The translations under genes and the position numbers were made by a program. A stretch of 64,000 bases of DNA from Ferrovum sp. PN-J185. GTDB taxonomy: Bacteria; Pseudomonadota; Gammaproteobacteria; Burkholderiales; Ferrovaceae. A model generated the notes under the pieces. The model saw only the letters and a list, made by a program, of their open reading frames with translations, did not search any database and was not told where the DNA came from. How positions within the stretch are numbered: position 1 is the stretch's first letter; each line of letters opens with the position of its first letter. Shown piece after piece: positions 1 through 9,454 of this stretch. The stretch spans positions 186,001-250,000 of the forward strand of contig NZ_LQZA01000002.1 in assembly GCF_001581925.1 (NCBI RefSeq). The letters run 5' to 3'.

Positions 1-136
1 GGTTTTCTACGTAGCCTGCTTGCTTGGATAATTGTGGTTGTTGAAAATCAGGACCGAGTGCGCAACCTGATAAACACACAGTTAAATACAGTGCTCCTTG
101 AAACGATATTTTTTTAATTGTATTTTTTTTGCGCAT
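1..136 (-). CDS. Outer-membrane efflux lipoprotein, NodT/OprM type (N-terminal fragment)
   Basis: The gene starts at base 136 and runs off the left edge, leaving 45 codons. The product begins with a lysine-rich stretch, a hydrophobic segment and a lipobox (L-S-G-C, Cys at about residue 25). It continues A-L-G-P-D-F followed by Q-Q-P, which is the typical mature N-terminus of the outer-membrane factor of tripartite RND efflux pumps (NodT/OprM family). The motif is seen directly; the family call rests on this short pattern. The protein would be lipid-anchored in the outer membrane and form the exit duct. The inner-membrane pump and adaptor are not in the window, so substrate is unknown. Confidence 0.72.
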   Translation of the reverse strand, partial: MRKKNTIKKISFQGALYLTVCLSGCALGPDFQQPQLSKQAGYVEN

Positions 137-244
137 GTATTCACTGAAGCACAGGATAAGGGTTAATTAACTAATAAATTTTAGCAGTTGAACATGAATT
201 ATATATTTCATTGTTTGTTTAACCTATGAATTTTATGGGTTTTT

Positions 245-466
245 TTATTTATTATTAATTTTCTGCTCTAACTCTTCTAAGCGTTCGCGAGTCTTTAAGA
301 GAATAGCTTTCTGAATTTCAAATTCTTCACGAGTTACCCAGCCGCTGTTAGCAAAAAAATTAGTTAATATTTGGCGAAGATTCTGTTCGATGTCTTTGAC
401 TGGTGTCTTCTCAACCAACGATAAGATTTTATGAATGGTTTCATCTATTGCAATTTTATTAAACAT
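245..466 (-). CDS. ubiK: UbiK accessory factor for ubiquinone biosynthesis (DUF526/BMFP family)
   Basis: A 73-residue protein. The N-terminal half is amphipathic and helical (I-H-K-I-L-S-L-V-E) and the C-terminus is a charged coiled coil rich in E, K and L, as in the YqiC/UbiK family. In Enterobacteria UbiK binds UbiJ and lipid and helps the aerobic ubiquinone-synthesis complex. The W-V-T-R-E-E-F-E segment before the coiled coil is characteristic of the family. It lies between the efflux lipoprotein gene and the ammonium porin locus, on the opposite strand to the latter. The length is normal. A start at 466 is supported by an AAGGAG-type ribosome site just upstream on the minus strand. Confidence 0.82.
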   Translation of the reverse strand: MFNKIAIDETIHKILSLVEKTPVKDIEQNLRQILTNFFANSGWVTREEFEIQKAILLKTRERLEELEQKINNK

Positions 467-668
467 CTGAAAACTCCTTGAATTTGTTGCACAATTTTAA
501 TATGAATTAGCTTAAATAAGGAGAATTTCAGTTTATTTAAGATTATTTTAAGCAAATTAGGAGCTAATGGGTCTGTTTGTGAAAAGCATATTTAAATAGG
601 TTATACTTCGTAACAGTTGTAACAATAATTTAAAAAATAATTTTGCTGTACCCAAGGGGGAGAAAACC

Positions 669-1865
669 ATGTACTTAAGAGGCTTAGTGCTAGCGTCAGC
701 TATGGGTTGTGGGTTATTAATATCAAATTATGTATTAGCAGAAGAAAGTAGTACTAATAATACATCAAATAATAATACTAATGGGCCTACATTTGCAGAT
801 ATTCTCAAAAATTCAGAAATTGATGTAAAAGGTTACTTTGATGCTTCTTACATTGGTAGCAATAAAATACCAGATCCATCTATTCAAGTTTTTAACCAAG
901 ACAAAAACACGTTTGCACTACATCAGCTTGGTTTGTTCATTTCAAAAATGCCTAAAGAAGGGTTTGGCGGATTACTAAATATAACAGCTGGACGTGATGC
1001 ACAAACTATTTCATCATATGGTGCCAGTAGCCAATCAGTTGATATTACGCAAGGTTTTATTCAATACGCAAAAAGTCGTTATACCGTCATTGGTGGTAAA
1101 TTTGGTACTCTGGCAGGCGCTGAAGTCATTGATAGCTCTGCTGATACAAACATTACCCGCTCTATTTTATTTGGTAAAATTCCCTTTACACATACAGGGA
1201 TACGTCTTACCACAGCCTTGTCAGATATGACCAACATTATTGTTGGTATTAATAATGGTTGGGATCAAGTCACTGACACCAACACACAAAAAACAGTGGA
1301 GCTTGGTTTTAGCTCAGCCTTTACACAAGATACCTCTTTAGCCATCAGTGCCTACTCTGGCGCTGAAAACAGTTTCCCTAATGCGGGTTATACCTATAAT
1401 ACTGCCATCCCAGGGGTTCAAAATGCCACTAATGTTATTCCTAGTGGTACAAGAAACTTAGTTGATATGGTGTTTAGCACTAATTTAACTCACTCTTTGA
1501 CATTTATTCTTAATGGCGACTACGTCTCCCAAGAAAATGTTCCAGGTGTAGCGGGTAACGCAACCTATTCAGGCGTTGCTGGATATTTAAACTATCAATT
1601 TAACGATATCTATCGTTTATCTTTCCGTGCTGAAGAATTGCGTGACAACAGTGGGTGGGCGACGGATCCTAACTCTGGAGCTTATATCGGAGCTCATGCA
1701 CCAGGAGCCAATAACGTTCGTGAAGCTACTCTAACTTTAGGCTACGCACCGGTTAAGAACACAGAAATAAGAGTTGAAGGTAGATATGACCATTCAGACT
1801 TGGCTGTTTACAGTAACAGTAACAATATGACTACTTTTGGCGTACAAGGAATATATAAATTCTAG
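669..1865 (+). CDS. Outer-membrane beta-barrel porin 1 (OmpL-like, BBP2-type) of the ammonium locus
   Basis: A 398-residue protein with a signal peptide (hydrophobic core, cleavage probably after V-L-A at about residue 24) and a long mature domain of alternating beta strands ending in aromatic Phe, the usual outer-membrane barrel signature. Blocks such as G-Y-F-D-A-S-Y, Q-G-F-I-Q-Y-A and N-N-G-W-D resemble the putative beta-barrel porin-2 family. It is clearly paralogous to the porin at 2583-3836 but strongly diverged. A good ribosome site (AAGGGGGA) precedes the ATG. It is followed after 23 bases by glnK copy 1, so the two are probably co-transcribed. Substrate is not shown by sequence; linkage to glnK/amtB suggests a role in passing ammonium or small nitrogen compounds across the outer membrane (inference). 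Confidence 0.8.
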   Translation: MYLRGLVLASAMGCGLLISNYVLAEESSTNNTSNNNTNGPTFADILKNSEIDVKGYFDASYIGSNKIPDPSIQVFNQDKNTFALHQLGLFISKMPKEGFGGLLNITAGRDAQTISSYGASSQSVDITQGFIQYAKSRYTVIGGKFGTLAGAEVIDSSADTNITRSILFGKIPFTHTGIRLTTALSDMTNIIVGINNGWDQVTDTNTQKTVELGFSSAFTQDTSLAISAYSGAENSFPNAGYTYNTAIPGVQNATNVIPSGTRNLVDMVFSTNLTHSLTFILNGDYVSQENVPGVAGNATYSGVAGYLNYQFNDIYRLSFRAEELRDNSGWATDPNSGAYIGAHAPGANNVREATLTLGYAPVKNTEIRVEGRYDHSDLAVYSNSNNMTTFGVQGIYKF

Positions 1866-1879
1866 CTCACACTCAATAG

Positions 1880-2227
<348 letters not shown>

Positions 2228-2503
2228 TTTATCAACTCATAATAGTGCGCAACAATGATGCTGTGCACTATTATGCGGCACAAGAGTTATCCGTCATGTA
2301 AACAAAGAGATACTTTAATTAGTAAATAATTACTCTTTTTAATAGTTAAAAAATCTATTTTTTAACTATCTTAATCATAAAATAATGCGTTAATTGTTTT
2401 CGTCAATAAAGTTGTAACTAATTGTATTATCTCAATTTAAGTAATCAACACTTCACTCTAGTATTTCTCTTTTTACTAAATAAAACAGCCCAAATTATTA
2501 ATC
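2228..2503. other. Intergenic region upstream of porin 2
   Basis: No gene is visible here. The left end holds two NtrC-like sites in tandem (2246-2280). The rest is very AT-rich without recognisable genes or a terminator with a T tract. An 8-base inverted repeat (AATAGTGC at 2241 and GCACTATT at 2265) overlaps the NtrC-like sites and could alternatively be a weak hairpin after glnK copy 1. Confidence 0.5.
2246..2280 (+). promoter_or_regulatory. Two tandem NtrC-like enhancer sites
   Basis: TGCGCAACAATGATGCT (2246-2262) and TGCACTATTATGCGGCA (2264-2280) each match most positions of the NtrC consensus TGCAC-N7-GTGCA. They lie side by side about 260-275 bases upstream of the predicted sigma-54 start for porin 2. 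That is further than typical but workable for an enhancer. The pattern is seen; binding is inferred. Confidence 0.55.
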
Positions 2504-2519
2504 TGGCACGCTCTGTGCT
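2504..2519 (+). promoter_or_regulatory. Sigma-54 promoter of porin2-glnK2-amtB
   Basis: TGGCACG at 2504-2510, four bases, then GTGCT at 2515-2519. This matches the sigma-54 consensus (TGGCACG-N4-TTGCW) with GG and GC spaced exactly 12 bases apart. The expected transcription start is near 2530, about 53 bases before the porin 2 start codon. rpoN and ntrC are both in this window. Confidence 0.8.
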
Positions 2520-2582
2520 TTTAATTGATTGGGTCATTAAGTTATTTAATTTAAGTAGCATTTATTTGGGAGAAAAAATGCA

Positions 2583-3836
2583 ATGAAAAAAACTTCACTG
2601 TTAGCATTAAGTAGTCTTTTATTGGTGAGTTCGCCTTTTGTTTATGCGGATGCGACAGCTCCAGCAACCACTGACGCAAGCAAACCGACGTTAGAAACTA
2701 TTTTGTCAAATAGCGGCATCACAGACAAAGAGTATATTGACGCAAGTTATATTGGACACAATCAAACGCCAAATACCAATATTCAAGTAATTGATCCTAA
2801 TAAGAATTCATTTGGTTTACATCAGTTAGGAGTTGTTTTAGCCAAGCAACCTAAAGAGGGTTTTGGTGGATTAGTTAATATTATTGCAGGATCTGATGCT
2901 GGCGTAATTTGTTCTTATGGTATTTGTACTAACAATACAGCTCAACCCTTCAGCGGTGGCAGCCTAGCGCTTCCTCAGGCATTTATTCAGTATGCAAAAA
3001 GTAGCTGGACAACACTACTTGGTAAGTTTCCTTCATTAGCTGGTGCGGAGTCTTTTGATAGTACCCTCAACACTAATATGACGCGCTCTATCCTGTATAA
3101 CCATCAACCTTTTACCCATACAGGTTTACGTATATCAGATGCGCTAACTGGTTCAACAACGTTGACCTTTGGTGTCAACAATGGCTGGGATCAAGCGGTT
3201 GCTCAAACTGGTTCAAAAACCATTGAGCTTGCACTGAACGAAACTTTTACTACTGACACGTCATTGGTGGCCAGTATTTATTCAGGCGATGAAGCTATGC
3301 CGCAATACGGTGCTACCTATACTCCTGGCAATGTAGTACCACTCACCTACACTGCAAATACGATCGGTGGTAGTGCTTTACTTCCTACCAATGGTGGGCG
3401 TAGCGGTTTAAGAAATATTTATGATGTGGTTTTTACCAGTAATCTAACTGCACAAACTACATTTATTGTTGATGCAGATTATGTTACACAACAAAATGCA
3501 GCGCTTTCGGCCACATCAGTGGGGACAGAAACTTATTGGGGTGTAGCGGCTTATCTGAACCATCAATTTAATGATCAATACCGTATTTCTTTACGTGCTG
3601 AACAGTTACGTGATGAACAAGGAGTAGCTATTGCTTACAGCGGTGGCGGGACACCACTTGGTGCGAATACTGTTCGTGAAGTGACTTTAACACTTGGTTA
3701 TGCGCCAGTTAAAAACGTTGAAATCAGAACTGAATTACGTGGTGACCGTGCTGACAATCCAATTTTTGGTACCAGTAACGGTTCTCTTACTCAAAATATG
3801 CTGACTTATGGCGTACAGGGTATTTATAAATTTTAA
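2583..3836 (+). CDS. Outer-membrane beta-barrel porin 2 (OmpL-like, BBP2-type) of the ammonium operon
   Basis: A 417-residue paralogue of the upstream porin: signal peptide ending at about V-Y-A-D (residue 22), beta-barrel strands and a C-terminal Phe (G-I-Y-K-F, same as porin 1). It shares blocks with porin 1 (D-A-S-Y-I-G, H-Q-L-G, N-N-G-W-D, F-T-H-T-G) but has insertions such as residues 112-127. It is the first gene of a likely operon with glnK copy 2 and amtB, behind a sigma-54 promoter. The ribosome site GGGAG lies 5 bases before an ATG at 2578 that encodes only Met-Gln-stop; the porin ATG at 2583 overlaps that stop. Function as an ammonium-related porin is inferred from operon membership. 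Confidence 0.82.
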   Translation: MKKTSLLALSSLLLVSSPFVYADATAPATTDASKPTLETILSNSGITDKEYIDASYIGHNQTPNTNIQVIDPNKNSFGLHQLGVVLAKQPKEGFGGLVNIIAGSDAGVICSYGICTNNTAQPFSGGSLALPQAFIQYAKSSWTTLLGKFPSLAGAESFDSTLNTNMTRSILYNHQPFTHTGLRISDALTGSTTLTFGVNNGWDQAVAQTGSKTIELALNETFTTDTSLVASIYSGDEAMPQYGATYTPGNVVPLTYTANTIGGSALLPTNGGRSGLRNIYDVVFTSNLTAQTTFIVDADYVTQQNAALSATSVGTETYWGVAAYLNHQFNDQYRISLRAEQLRDEQGVAIAYSGGGTPLGANTVREVTLTLGYAPVKNVEIRTELRGDRADNPIFGTSNGSLTQNMLTYGVQGIYKF

Positions 3837-3849
3837 AGTTAATGATTAG

Positions 3850-4197
<348 letters not shown>

Positions 4198-4208
4198 GGG
4201 GAAAGAAA

Positions 4209-5639
4209 ATGAAAATGTTATCAAAGAGCTTAACAGCAGCACTGTTTGTGTTGGCGTTACTAGTTGGCTCACATCAAGCGCTCGCTGATGAAGCGGCTAA
4301 TCCATCCAGCGCAGCACCTGCTGCAAGTGTTACTGCCACTCCTGCTAGCACAGCAGCCCCTGCGGCTCCTGCGGCAGCACCTGCTGCTGCCCCAGCACCA
4401 ACCGCCCCGTTTTTAACGGATTTTAGTAAAATCAATTCAGGTGATACAGCCTGGATGCTCACTTCAACTGCATTGGTATTGTTCATGACAATCCCTGGCT
4501 TGGCCTTGTTTTATGGCGGTATGGTGCGCAAGAAAAACGTCCTAGCAACCCTTATGCAAAGTTTTGCCATTACCTGTTTAGTAACCATACTATGGGTAGT
4601 GATGGGTTACAGTCTGTCTTTCACACCAGGATCAAGTTGGTTAGGTGGATTAGATCGCTTTTTATTGCACGGCATGCTCTATCAACATGATGCGGCAAAA
4701 GTATCTGTGTCTCATATTGCGACAAATGTCCCAGAATCAGTGTATATGATGTTTCAAATGACCTTTGCTATTATCACTCCAGCGCTTATTGCTGGTGCCT
4801 TTGCTGAAAGAATGAAATTCTCAGCTATGATGTTGTTCGTCGCAATTTGGTCTTTAGTTGTATACGCACCTATCGCACATTGGGTATGGGAGCCTAGTGG
4901 TTGGCTAGCTAGCAAGGGAGTATTAGATTTTGCTGGCGGTACAGTCGTTCATATCAATGCAGGTATTGCAGGTCTTGCAGCAGCACTAATGATGGGTAAG
5001 CGTGTTGGTTATGGTAAAGAGCCGATGGCACCACATAACTTAGTATTAACTTTGGTTGGCGCATCAATGCTGTGGGTAGGTTGGTTTGGTTTCAACGCAG
5101 GTTCTGCTGTAGCCGCAGACGGGCGCGCTGGTATGGCAATGGTTGTCACCCAAGTGGCTACAGCCGCAGCTGCTCTTGCTTGGATGTTTGCGGAGTGGAT
5201 TGTAAAAGGTAAACCCAGTGTATTAGGGATCGCCTCAGGTGCCGTTGCCGGTCTTGTTGCTATTACTCCAGCATCAGGTTTTGTTGATACTACGGGCGCG
5301 CTAATTATTGGTATTGCTGCAGGAGCAATTTGTTTTTGGTCAGCCACAACCCTTAAACACAAATTAGGTTATGACGATTCTCTAGATGCCTTTGGTGTAC
5401 ATGGTATTGGCGGAATTGTGGGTGCTCTCCTAACAGGTGTATTTAATATTAAAGAGTTAAGTGGTGTTGATGGTAGTTTGATGACTCAGGCTCTTGGTGT
5501 CGGTGTAACACTTGTCTATGGGTTTGTTATGTCAACGATTATTCTTAAGATAATTGATCTTATCGTAGGCTTAAGAGTGAGCGAAGAAGAAGAAAGAGAA
5601 GGGCTTGATCTGGTTCTTCATGGTGAACGTGTGGAATAG
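4209..5639 (+). CDS. amtB: Ammonium transporter AmtB
   Basis: A 476-residue ammonium channel of the Amt/MEP/Rh family. A signal peptide (cleaved near A-L-A-D, residue 27) is followed by an unusual alanine/proline-rich stretch at about residues 31-66, then eleven membrane helices. The pore histidine pair is seen in G-T-V-V-H-I-N-A-G and in F-G-V-H-G-I-G-G. AmtB conducts ammonium into the cytoplasm and is shut by GlnK, whose gene lies directly upstream. The last gene of the porin2-glnK2-amtB operon, it is followed by a strong terminator. Regulation by sigma-54/NtrC is indicated by the promoter at 2504. The ribosome site GGGGAAAG lies just before the start. Confidence 0.96.
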   Translation: MKMLSKSLTAALFVLALLVGSHQALADEAANPSSAAPAASVTATPASTAAPAAPAAAPAAAPAPTAPFLTDFSKINSGDTAWMLTSTALVLFMTIPGLALFYGGMVRKKNVLATLMQSFAITCLVTILWVVMGYSLSFTPGSSWLGGLDRFLLHGMLYQHDAAKVSVSHIATNVPESVYMMFQMTFAIITPALIAGAFAERMKFSAMMLFVAIWSLVVYAPIAHWVWEPSGWLASKGVLDFAGGTVVHINAGIAGLAAALMMGKRVGYGKEPMAPHNLVLTLVGASMLWVGWFGFNAGSAVAADGRAGMAMVVTQVATAAAALAWMFAEWIVKGKPSVLGIASGAVAGLVAITPASGFVDTTGALIIGIAAGAICFWSATTLKHKLGYDDSLDAFGVHGIGGIVGALLTGVFNIKELSGVDGSLMTQALGVGVTLVYGFVMSTIILKIIDLIVGLRVSEEEEREGLDLVLHGERVE

Positions 5640-5660
5640 TTATTCCTCCAGAAGTACTTT

Positions 5661-5685
5661 AAGGCGCCTTCGGGCGCCTTTTTTT
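5661..5685 (+). terminator. Rho-independent terminator after amtB
   Basis: Perfect stem AAGGCGCC / GGCGCCTT with a TTCG tetraloop, followed by a run of T. It ends the porin2-glnK2-amtB operon. Confidence 0.95.
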
Positions 5686-5699
5686 ATGCCTTTTTGCGC

Positions 5700-5729
5700 T
5701 TGGGAAAGAAGGCTTAAACGGTGTAAAAT
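5700..5729 (+). promoter_or_regulatory. metH: Possible sigma-70 promoter of metH
   Basis: TTGGGA (5700-5705), 18 bases, TAAAAT (5724-5729). The predicted transcription start is only one to three bases before the metH ATG at 5738, so the mRNA would be leaderless or nearly so. No ribosome site is visible. The -35 match is weak. Confidence 0.4.
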
Positions 5730-5737
5730 AGCGTGCT

Positions 5738-8700
5738 ATGCAAAATAAAACCAATCAATTAGAGCAGTTATTAAAGCAAAGAATAGTTTTGCTTGATGGG
5801 GCCATGGGAACCATGATTCAGGGCTACAAGCTCACTGAAGAGGATTACCGTGGTGAACGTTTTCGTGACTTTCCTCATGACTTGAAAGGAAATAATGATC
5901 TGTTGGTCTTAACCCAACCTCATATCATCAAAGCTATTCACCAAGCCTATCTAGAGGCGGGTGCCGATATTATTGAAACCAATACCTTTAATGCTAATCG
6001 CGTTTCTATGGCCGATTACTACATGGAGGAGTTGGTATTTGAAATTAATAAAAGTGCCGCTGTGTTAGCCAGAGAAGTGGTTGATCAGGCCTTATTGGAT
6101 AACCCAAACCAACCCAGGTTTGTAGCAGGTGTGCTGGGTCCGACTACTAAAACTGCTTCTATATCACCTGATGTGAATGATCCAGGTTATAGAAATGTGG
6201 ATTTTGATGCTTTAGTTGAAACATATCTAGAAGCAATTGATGGCTTAGTTGCTGGTGGTGTCGATATCTTATTGGTTGAAACCATTTTTGATACATTAAA
6301 CGCAAAGGCCGCGGTATTTGCTATAGAAACGTATTTCGAGACACATGGCATACGTATGCCCGTGATGATTTCAGGAACCATCACCGATCAAAGTGGGCGA
6401 ACACTAACAGGTCAAACCACAGAAGCTTTTTGGAATTCCTTAAAGCATGCTAAACCTATTTCAATTGGGCTAAATTGCGCTTTAGGTGCTGAACTCATGC
6501 GTCCTTACGTGGAAGAAATGTCACGTATTGCAGACACGTATGTGAGTGCTCACCCTAACGCTGGACTCCCCAATCCTTTGTCCGAATCTGGTTATGATGA
6601 AAGCCCACAGGTCACTTCTCGATTATTAAAGGAGTTTGCTGAAGCCGGATTTATTAATATTGTTGGTGGTTGTTGCGGTACGACACCGGCGCATATTAAA
6701 GCCATTGCAGATGCAGTAAGAGATGTTCCGCCGCGGCGGATTCCACCCATTCCTGCTGAACTGCGTTTATCAGGATTGGAGCCATTGAATATTGGTGATC
6801 AGTCATTGTTCGTTAATGTGGGTGAAAGAACCAATGTTACTGGATCAAAAGCCTTTGCTAGGATGATCTTGGCAGGCGAATTTAATGAAGCGTTAGCAGT
6901 GGCAAGAAACCAAGTTGAAAATGGGGCGCAAATCATTGATATCAACATGGACGAAGCCATGTTGGATTCAAAAGAAGCAATGAAACGCTTTTTGAATTTG
7001 GTTGCAGCGGAACCTGATATTTCAAGAGTGCCAATTATGGTTGACTCATCTGATTGGCAGGTGATTGAAACGGGTCTTAAATGTATACAAGGTAAACCAA
7101 TTGTCAACTCAATTAGTCTGAAAGAAGGAGAAGAGGCTTTTCTCGAGAAAGCAAAACTAGTATTGCGTTATGGTGCGGCAGTGATTGTCATGGCCTTCGA
7201 TGAACAAGGACAGGCTGATACGTTAGCAAGAAAAGTAGAGATTTGTACTCGTTCATACAATTTACTCAGAGAAAAACTAGACTTCCCACCAGAAGATATT
7301 ATTTTTGATCCGAATGTGTTTGCCATTGCCACGGGTATAGAAGAACACAATAACTATGCAGTTGATTTTATTGAAGCTACGCGCATTATTCGTGACACTC
7401 TACCTCACGCAAAAATCAGTGGTGGCGTATCCAATGTCAGTTTCTCTTTTAGGGGCAACGAGCCTGTAAGAGAAGCTATTCATACTGCATTTTTATACCA
7501 TGCTGTACGTGCCGGTATGACAATGGGTATCGTTAATGCAGGTCAATTAGGCGTTTATGCTGAAATACCTCAAGAACTATTAGAACATGTCGAAGACATC
7601 ATTTTGAATCGTAGAACTGATGCGGCAGAGAGAATGGTGGCTTTTGCAAGCCAGGTTAAGGGTGGTTCAAAAACACAAACAGAAGATTTGAGTTGGCGCC
7701 AAAAATCAGTACAAGAGAGACTGACTCACGCTCTAATTAAAGGTATTTCAAACTGGATTGTTGAAGACACAGAAGAAGCCAGATTACAGTACGCTCAACC
7801 CATTGAGGTGATAGAAGGTCCCTTGATGGATGGGATGAATGTGGTGGGAGATCTCTTTGGTGAAGGAAAAATGTTTTTACCGCAAGTGGTTAAGTCCGCT
7901 CGGGTAATGAAACAGGCTGTCGCTCATTTGATACCCTTTATTGAGGCAGCAAAAGCCAAATCCGGAGATACGCGATCGAAAGGGAAAATTCTCATTGCAA
8001 CTGTGAAAGGCGATGTACATGATATTGGTAAAAATATCGTGGCAGTAGTTTTACAGTGTAATAACTTTGAAGTAGTGAATATGGGTGTGATGGTTCCTGC
8101 TGATAAGATTTTACAAAAGGCTAAAGAAGAAAAAGTCGACATTATTGGTCTTTCTGGATTGATCACGCCATCACTAGAAGAAATGGCTCATGTTGCAAGA
8201 GAAATGCAACGAGAAGGATTTACTATTCCACTACTCATTGGTGGAGCCACTACTTCACGTGTCCATACTGCAGTAAAAATTGAGCCTAATTATGCCAACG
8301 GTGTCACGGTATATGTTCCTGACGCATCACGTGCTGTGGGCATTTGTAGTCAGTTACTTAGCGATGAATTAAAAACAGAGTTTGTAACAAAACTAAAAGT
8401 CGACACCGAACGCATACGTCAGCAACACGAGTCGAAAAAAGGTCAGGGGCCGTTGATTCCTTTTGTTGAAGCTGAAAAAAATCGTTGGCGTATTGATTGG
8501 AAAAACTATCTTCCACCTCAACCCAAACAATTAGGTATTACCGTATTTGACCAAGTTTCTTTAAAAGAGTTGGTTCCTTATATAGATTGGGCACCTTTTT
8601 TTCAGACTTGGGAGTTATCAGGTAAATTCCCAGATATTTTGAGTGATCCTATAGTTGGCGAGTCAGCACAATCGGTTTTTCATGATGGTAAAAAAATGTT

Positions 8701-9451
8701 GGATGAAATCATTACCCATCAATGGCTAAATGCGAAAGCGGTAGTAGGAATTTTCCCTGCAGCCTCGATTCATGAGGGTGAAGATGTTGCTGTATACGAT
8801 CCACAACGTCATGAGTTACTAACGACTTTTCATTTTCTAAGGCAGCAAAATCAAAAAGCTTCGGATCGGTTTAACCAAAGTTTGGCTGACTTTATCGCCC
8901 CAGAAGCTTCAGGTGTAAGTGATTACATTGGATGCTTTGCGGTAACTGCAGGTCTTGGAATTGATGATAAGTTAAATGAGTTTGAGAAAAAGCATGATGA
9001 CTATAATTCAATCATGTTGAAGGCACTGGCAGATCGTCTGGCAGAAGCTTGTGCTGAATGGCTTCATGAGCGTGTTAGAAAAGAGCTGTGGGGTTATGCG
9101 GACAATGAGCAGCTCACTAATACAGATCTTATCGCAGAGTCCTATCAGGGAATACGCCCTGCCCCTGGGTACCCCGCCTGCCCTGATCACACCGAAAAAG
9201 CGCAACTATTTGAGTTAATCCAAGTAGAAAAAAATGCGCATATGGAGCTTACTGAAAGCTATGCTATGTTACCTACTGCAGCTGTGAGTGGTTTTTATTT
9301 TTCGCATCCTGATAGTCGTTATTTTGCTGTCGGGAAAGTGGATCGTGATCAAATAGAAAGTTACGCGCAGCGTAAAAATATGACAGTAGAGGAAGTGGAG
9401 CGTTGGTTAGCACCAAATTTAGGCTACGATCCTTACAATCTAGTTAAATAA
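5738..9451 (+). CDS. metH: Cobalamin-dependent methionine synthase MetH
   Basis: A 1237-residue enzyme, full length for the family. It transfers the methyl group of 5-methyltetrahydrofolate to homocysteine through bound B12. Domains in order: homocysteine-binding (about 5-330, zinc cysteines in G-L-N-C and G-G-C-C-G-T-T), pterin-binding (about 355-620), B12 cap and B12-binding (about 655-895, with the D-x-H-x-x-G motif and axial His near residue 761), and the AdoMet reactivation domain at the C-terminus (R-P-A-P-G-Y-P near residue 1140). It requires imported or synthesised cobalamin; no cobalamin riboswitch is visible upstream. The gene follows the amtB terminator and is four bases from mpl. 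Confidence 0.97.
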   Translation: MQNKTNQLEQLLKQRIVLLDGAMGTMIQGYKLTEEDYRGERFRDFPHDLKGNNDLLVLTQPHIIKAIHQAYLEAGADIIETNTFNANRVSMADYYMEELVFEINKSAAVLAREVVDQALLDNPNQPRFVAGVLGPTTKTASISPDVNDPGYRNVDFDALVETYLEAIDGLVAGGVDILLVETIFDTLNAKAAVFAIETYFETHGIRMPVMISGTITDQSGRTLTGQTTEAFWNSLKHAKPISIGLNCALGAELMRPYVEEMSRIADTYVSAHPNAGLPNPLSESGYDESPQVTSRLLKEFAEAGFINIVGGCCGTTPAHIKAIADAVRDVPPRRIPPIPAELRLSGLEPLNIGDQSLFVNVGERTNVTGSKAFARMILAGEFNEALAVARNQVENGAQIIDINMDEAMLDSKEAMKRFLNLVAAEPDISRVPIMVDSSDWQVIETGLKCIQGKPIVNSISLKEGEEAFLEKAKLVLRYGAAVIVMAFDEQGQADTLARKVEICTRSYNLLREKLDFPPEDIIFDPNVFAIATGIEEHNNYAVDFIEATRIIRDTLPHAKISGGVSNVSFSFRGNEPVREAIHTAFLYHAVRAGMTMGIVNAGQLGVYAEIPQELLEHVEDIILNRRTDAAERMVAFASQVKGGSKTQTEDLSWRQKSVQERLTHALIKGISNWIVEDTEEARLQYAQPIEVIEGPLMDGMNVVGDLFGEGKMFLPQVVKSARVMKQAVAHLIPFIEAAKAKSGDTRSKGKILIATVKGDVHDIGKNIVAVVLQCNNFEVVNMGVMVPADKILQKAKEEKVDIIGLSGLITPSLEEMAHVAREMQREGFTIPLLIGGATTSRVHTAVKIEPNYANGVTVYVPDASRAVGICSQLLSDELKTEFVTKLKVDTERIRQQHESKKGQGPLIPFVEAEKNRWRIDWKNYLPPQPKQLGITVFDQVSLKELVPYIDWAPFFQTWELSGKFPDILSDPIVGESAQSVFHDGKKMLDEIITHQWLNAKAVVGIFPAASIHEGEDVAVYDPQRHELLTTFHFLRQQNQKASDRFNQSLADFIAPEASGVSDYIGCFAVTAGLGIDDKLNEFEKKHDDYNSIMLKALADRLAEACAEWLHERVRKELWGYADNEQLTNTDLIAESYQGIRPAPGYPACPDHTEKAQLFELIQVEKNAHMELTESYAMLPTAAVSGFYFSHPDSRYFAVGKVDRDQIESYAQRKNMTVEEVERWLAPNLGYDPYNLVK

Positions 9452-9454
9452 TAT

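Noticed and set aside
568-582. Sigma-54-like element before porin 1
   Set aside because: GG is present but the -12 GC reads GA and the rest fits poorly; too weak to annotate as a promoter.
4274-4486. Alanine-rich frame on the minus strand
   Set aside because: It is the shadow of the Ala/Pro-rich part of amtB.
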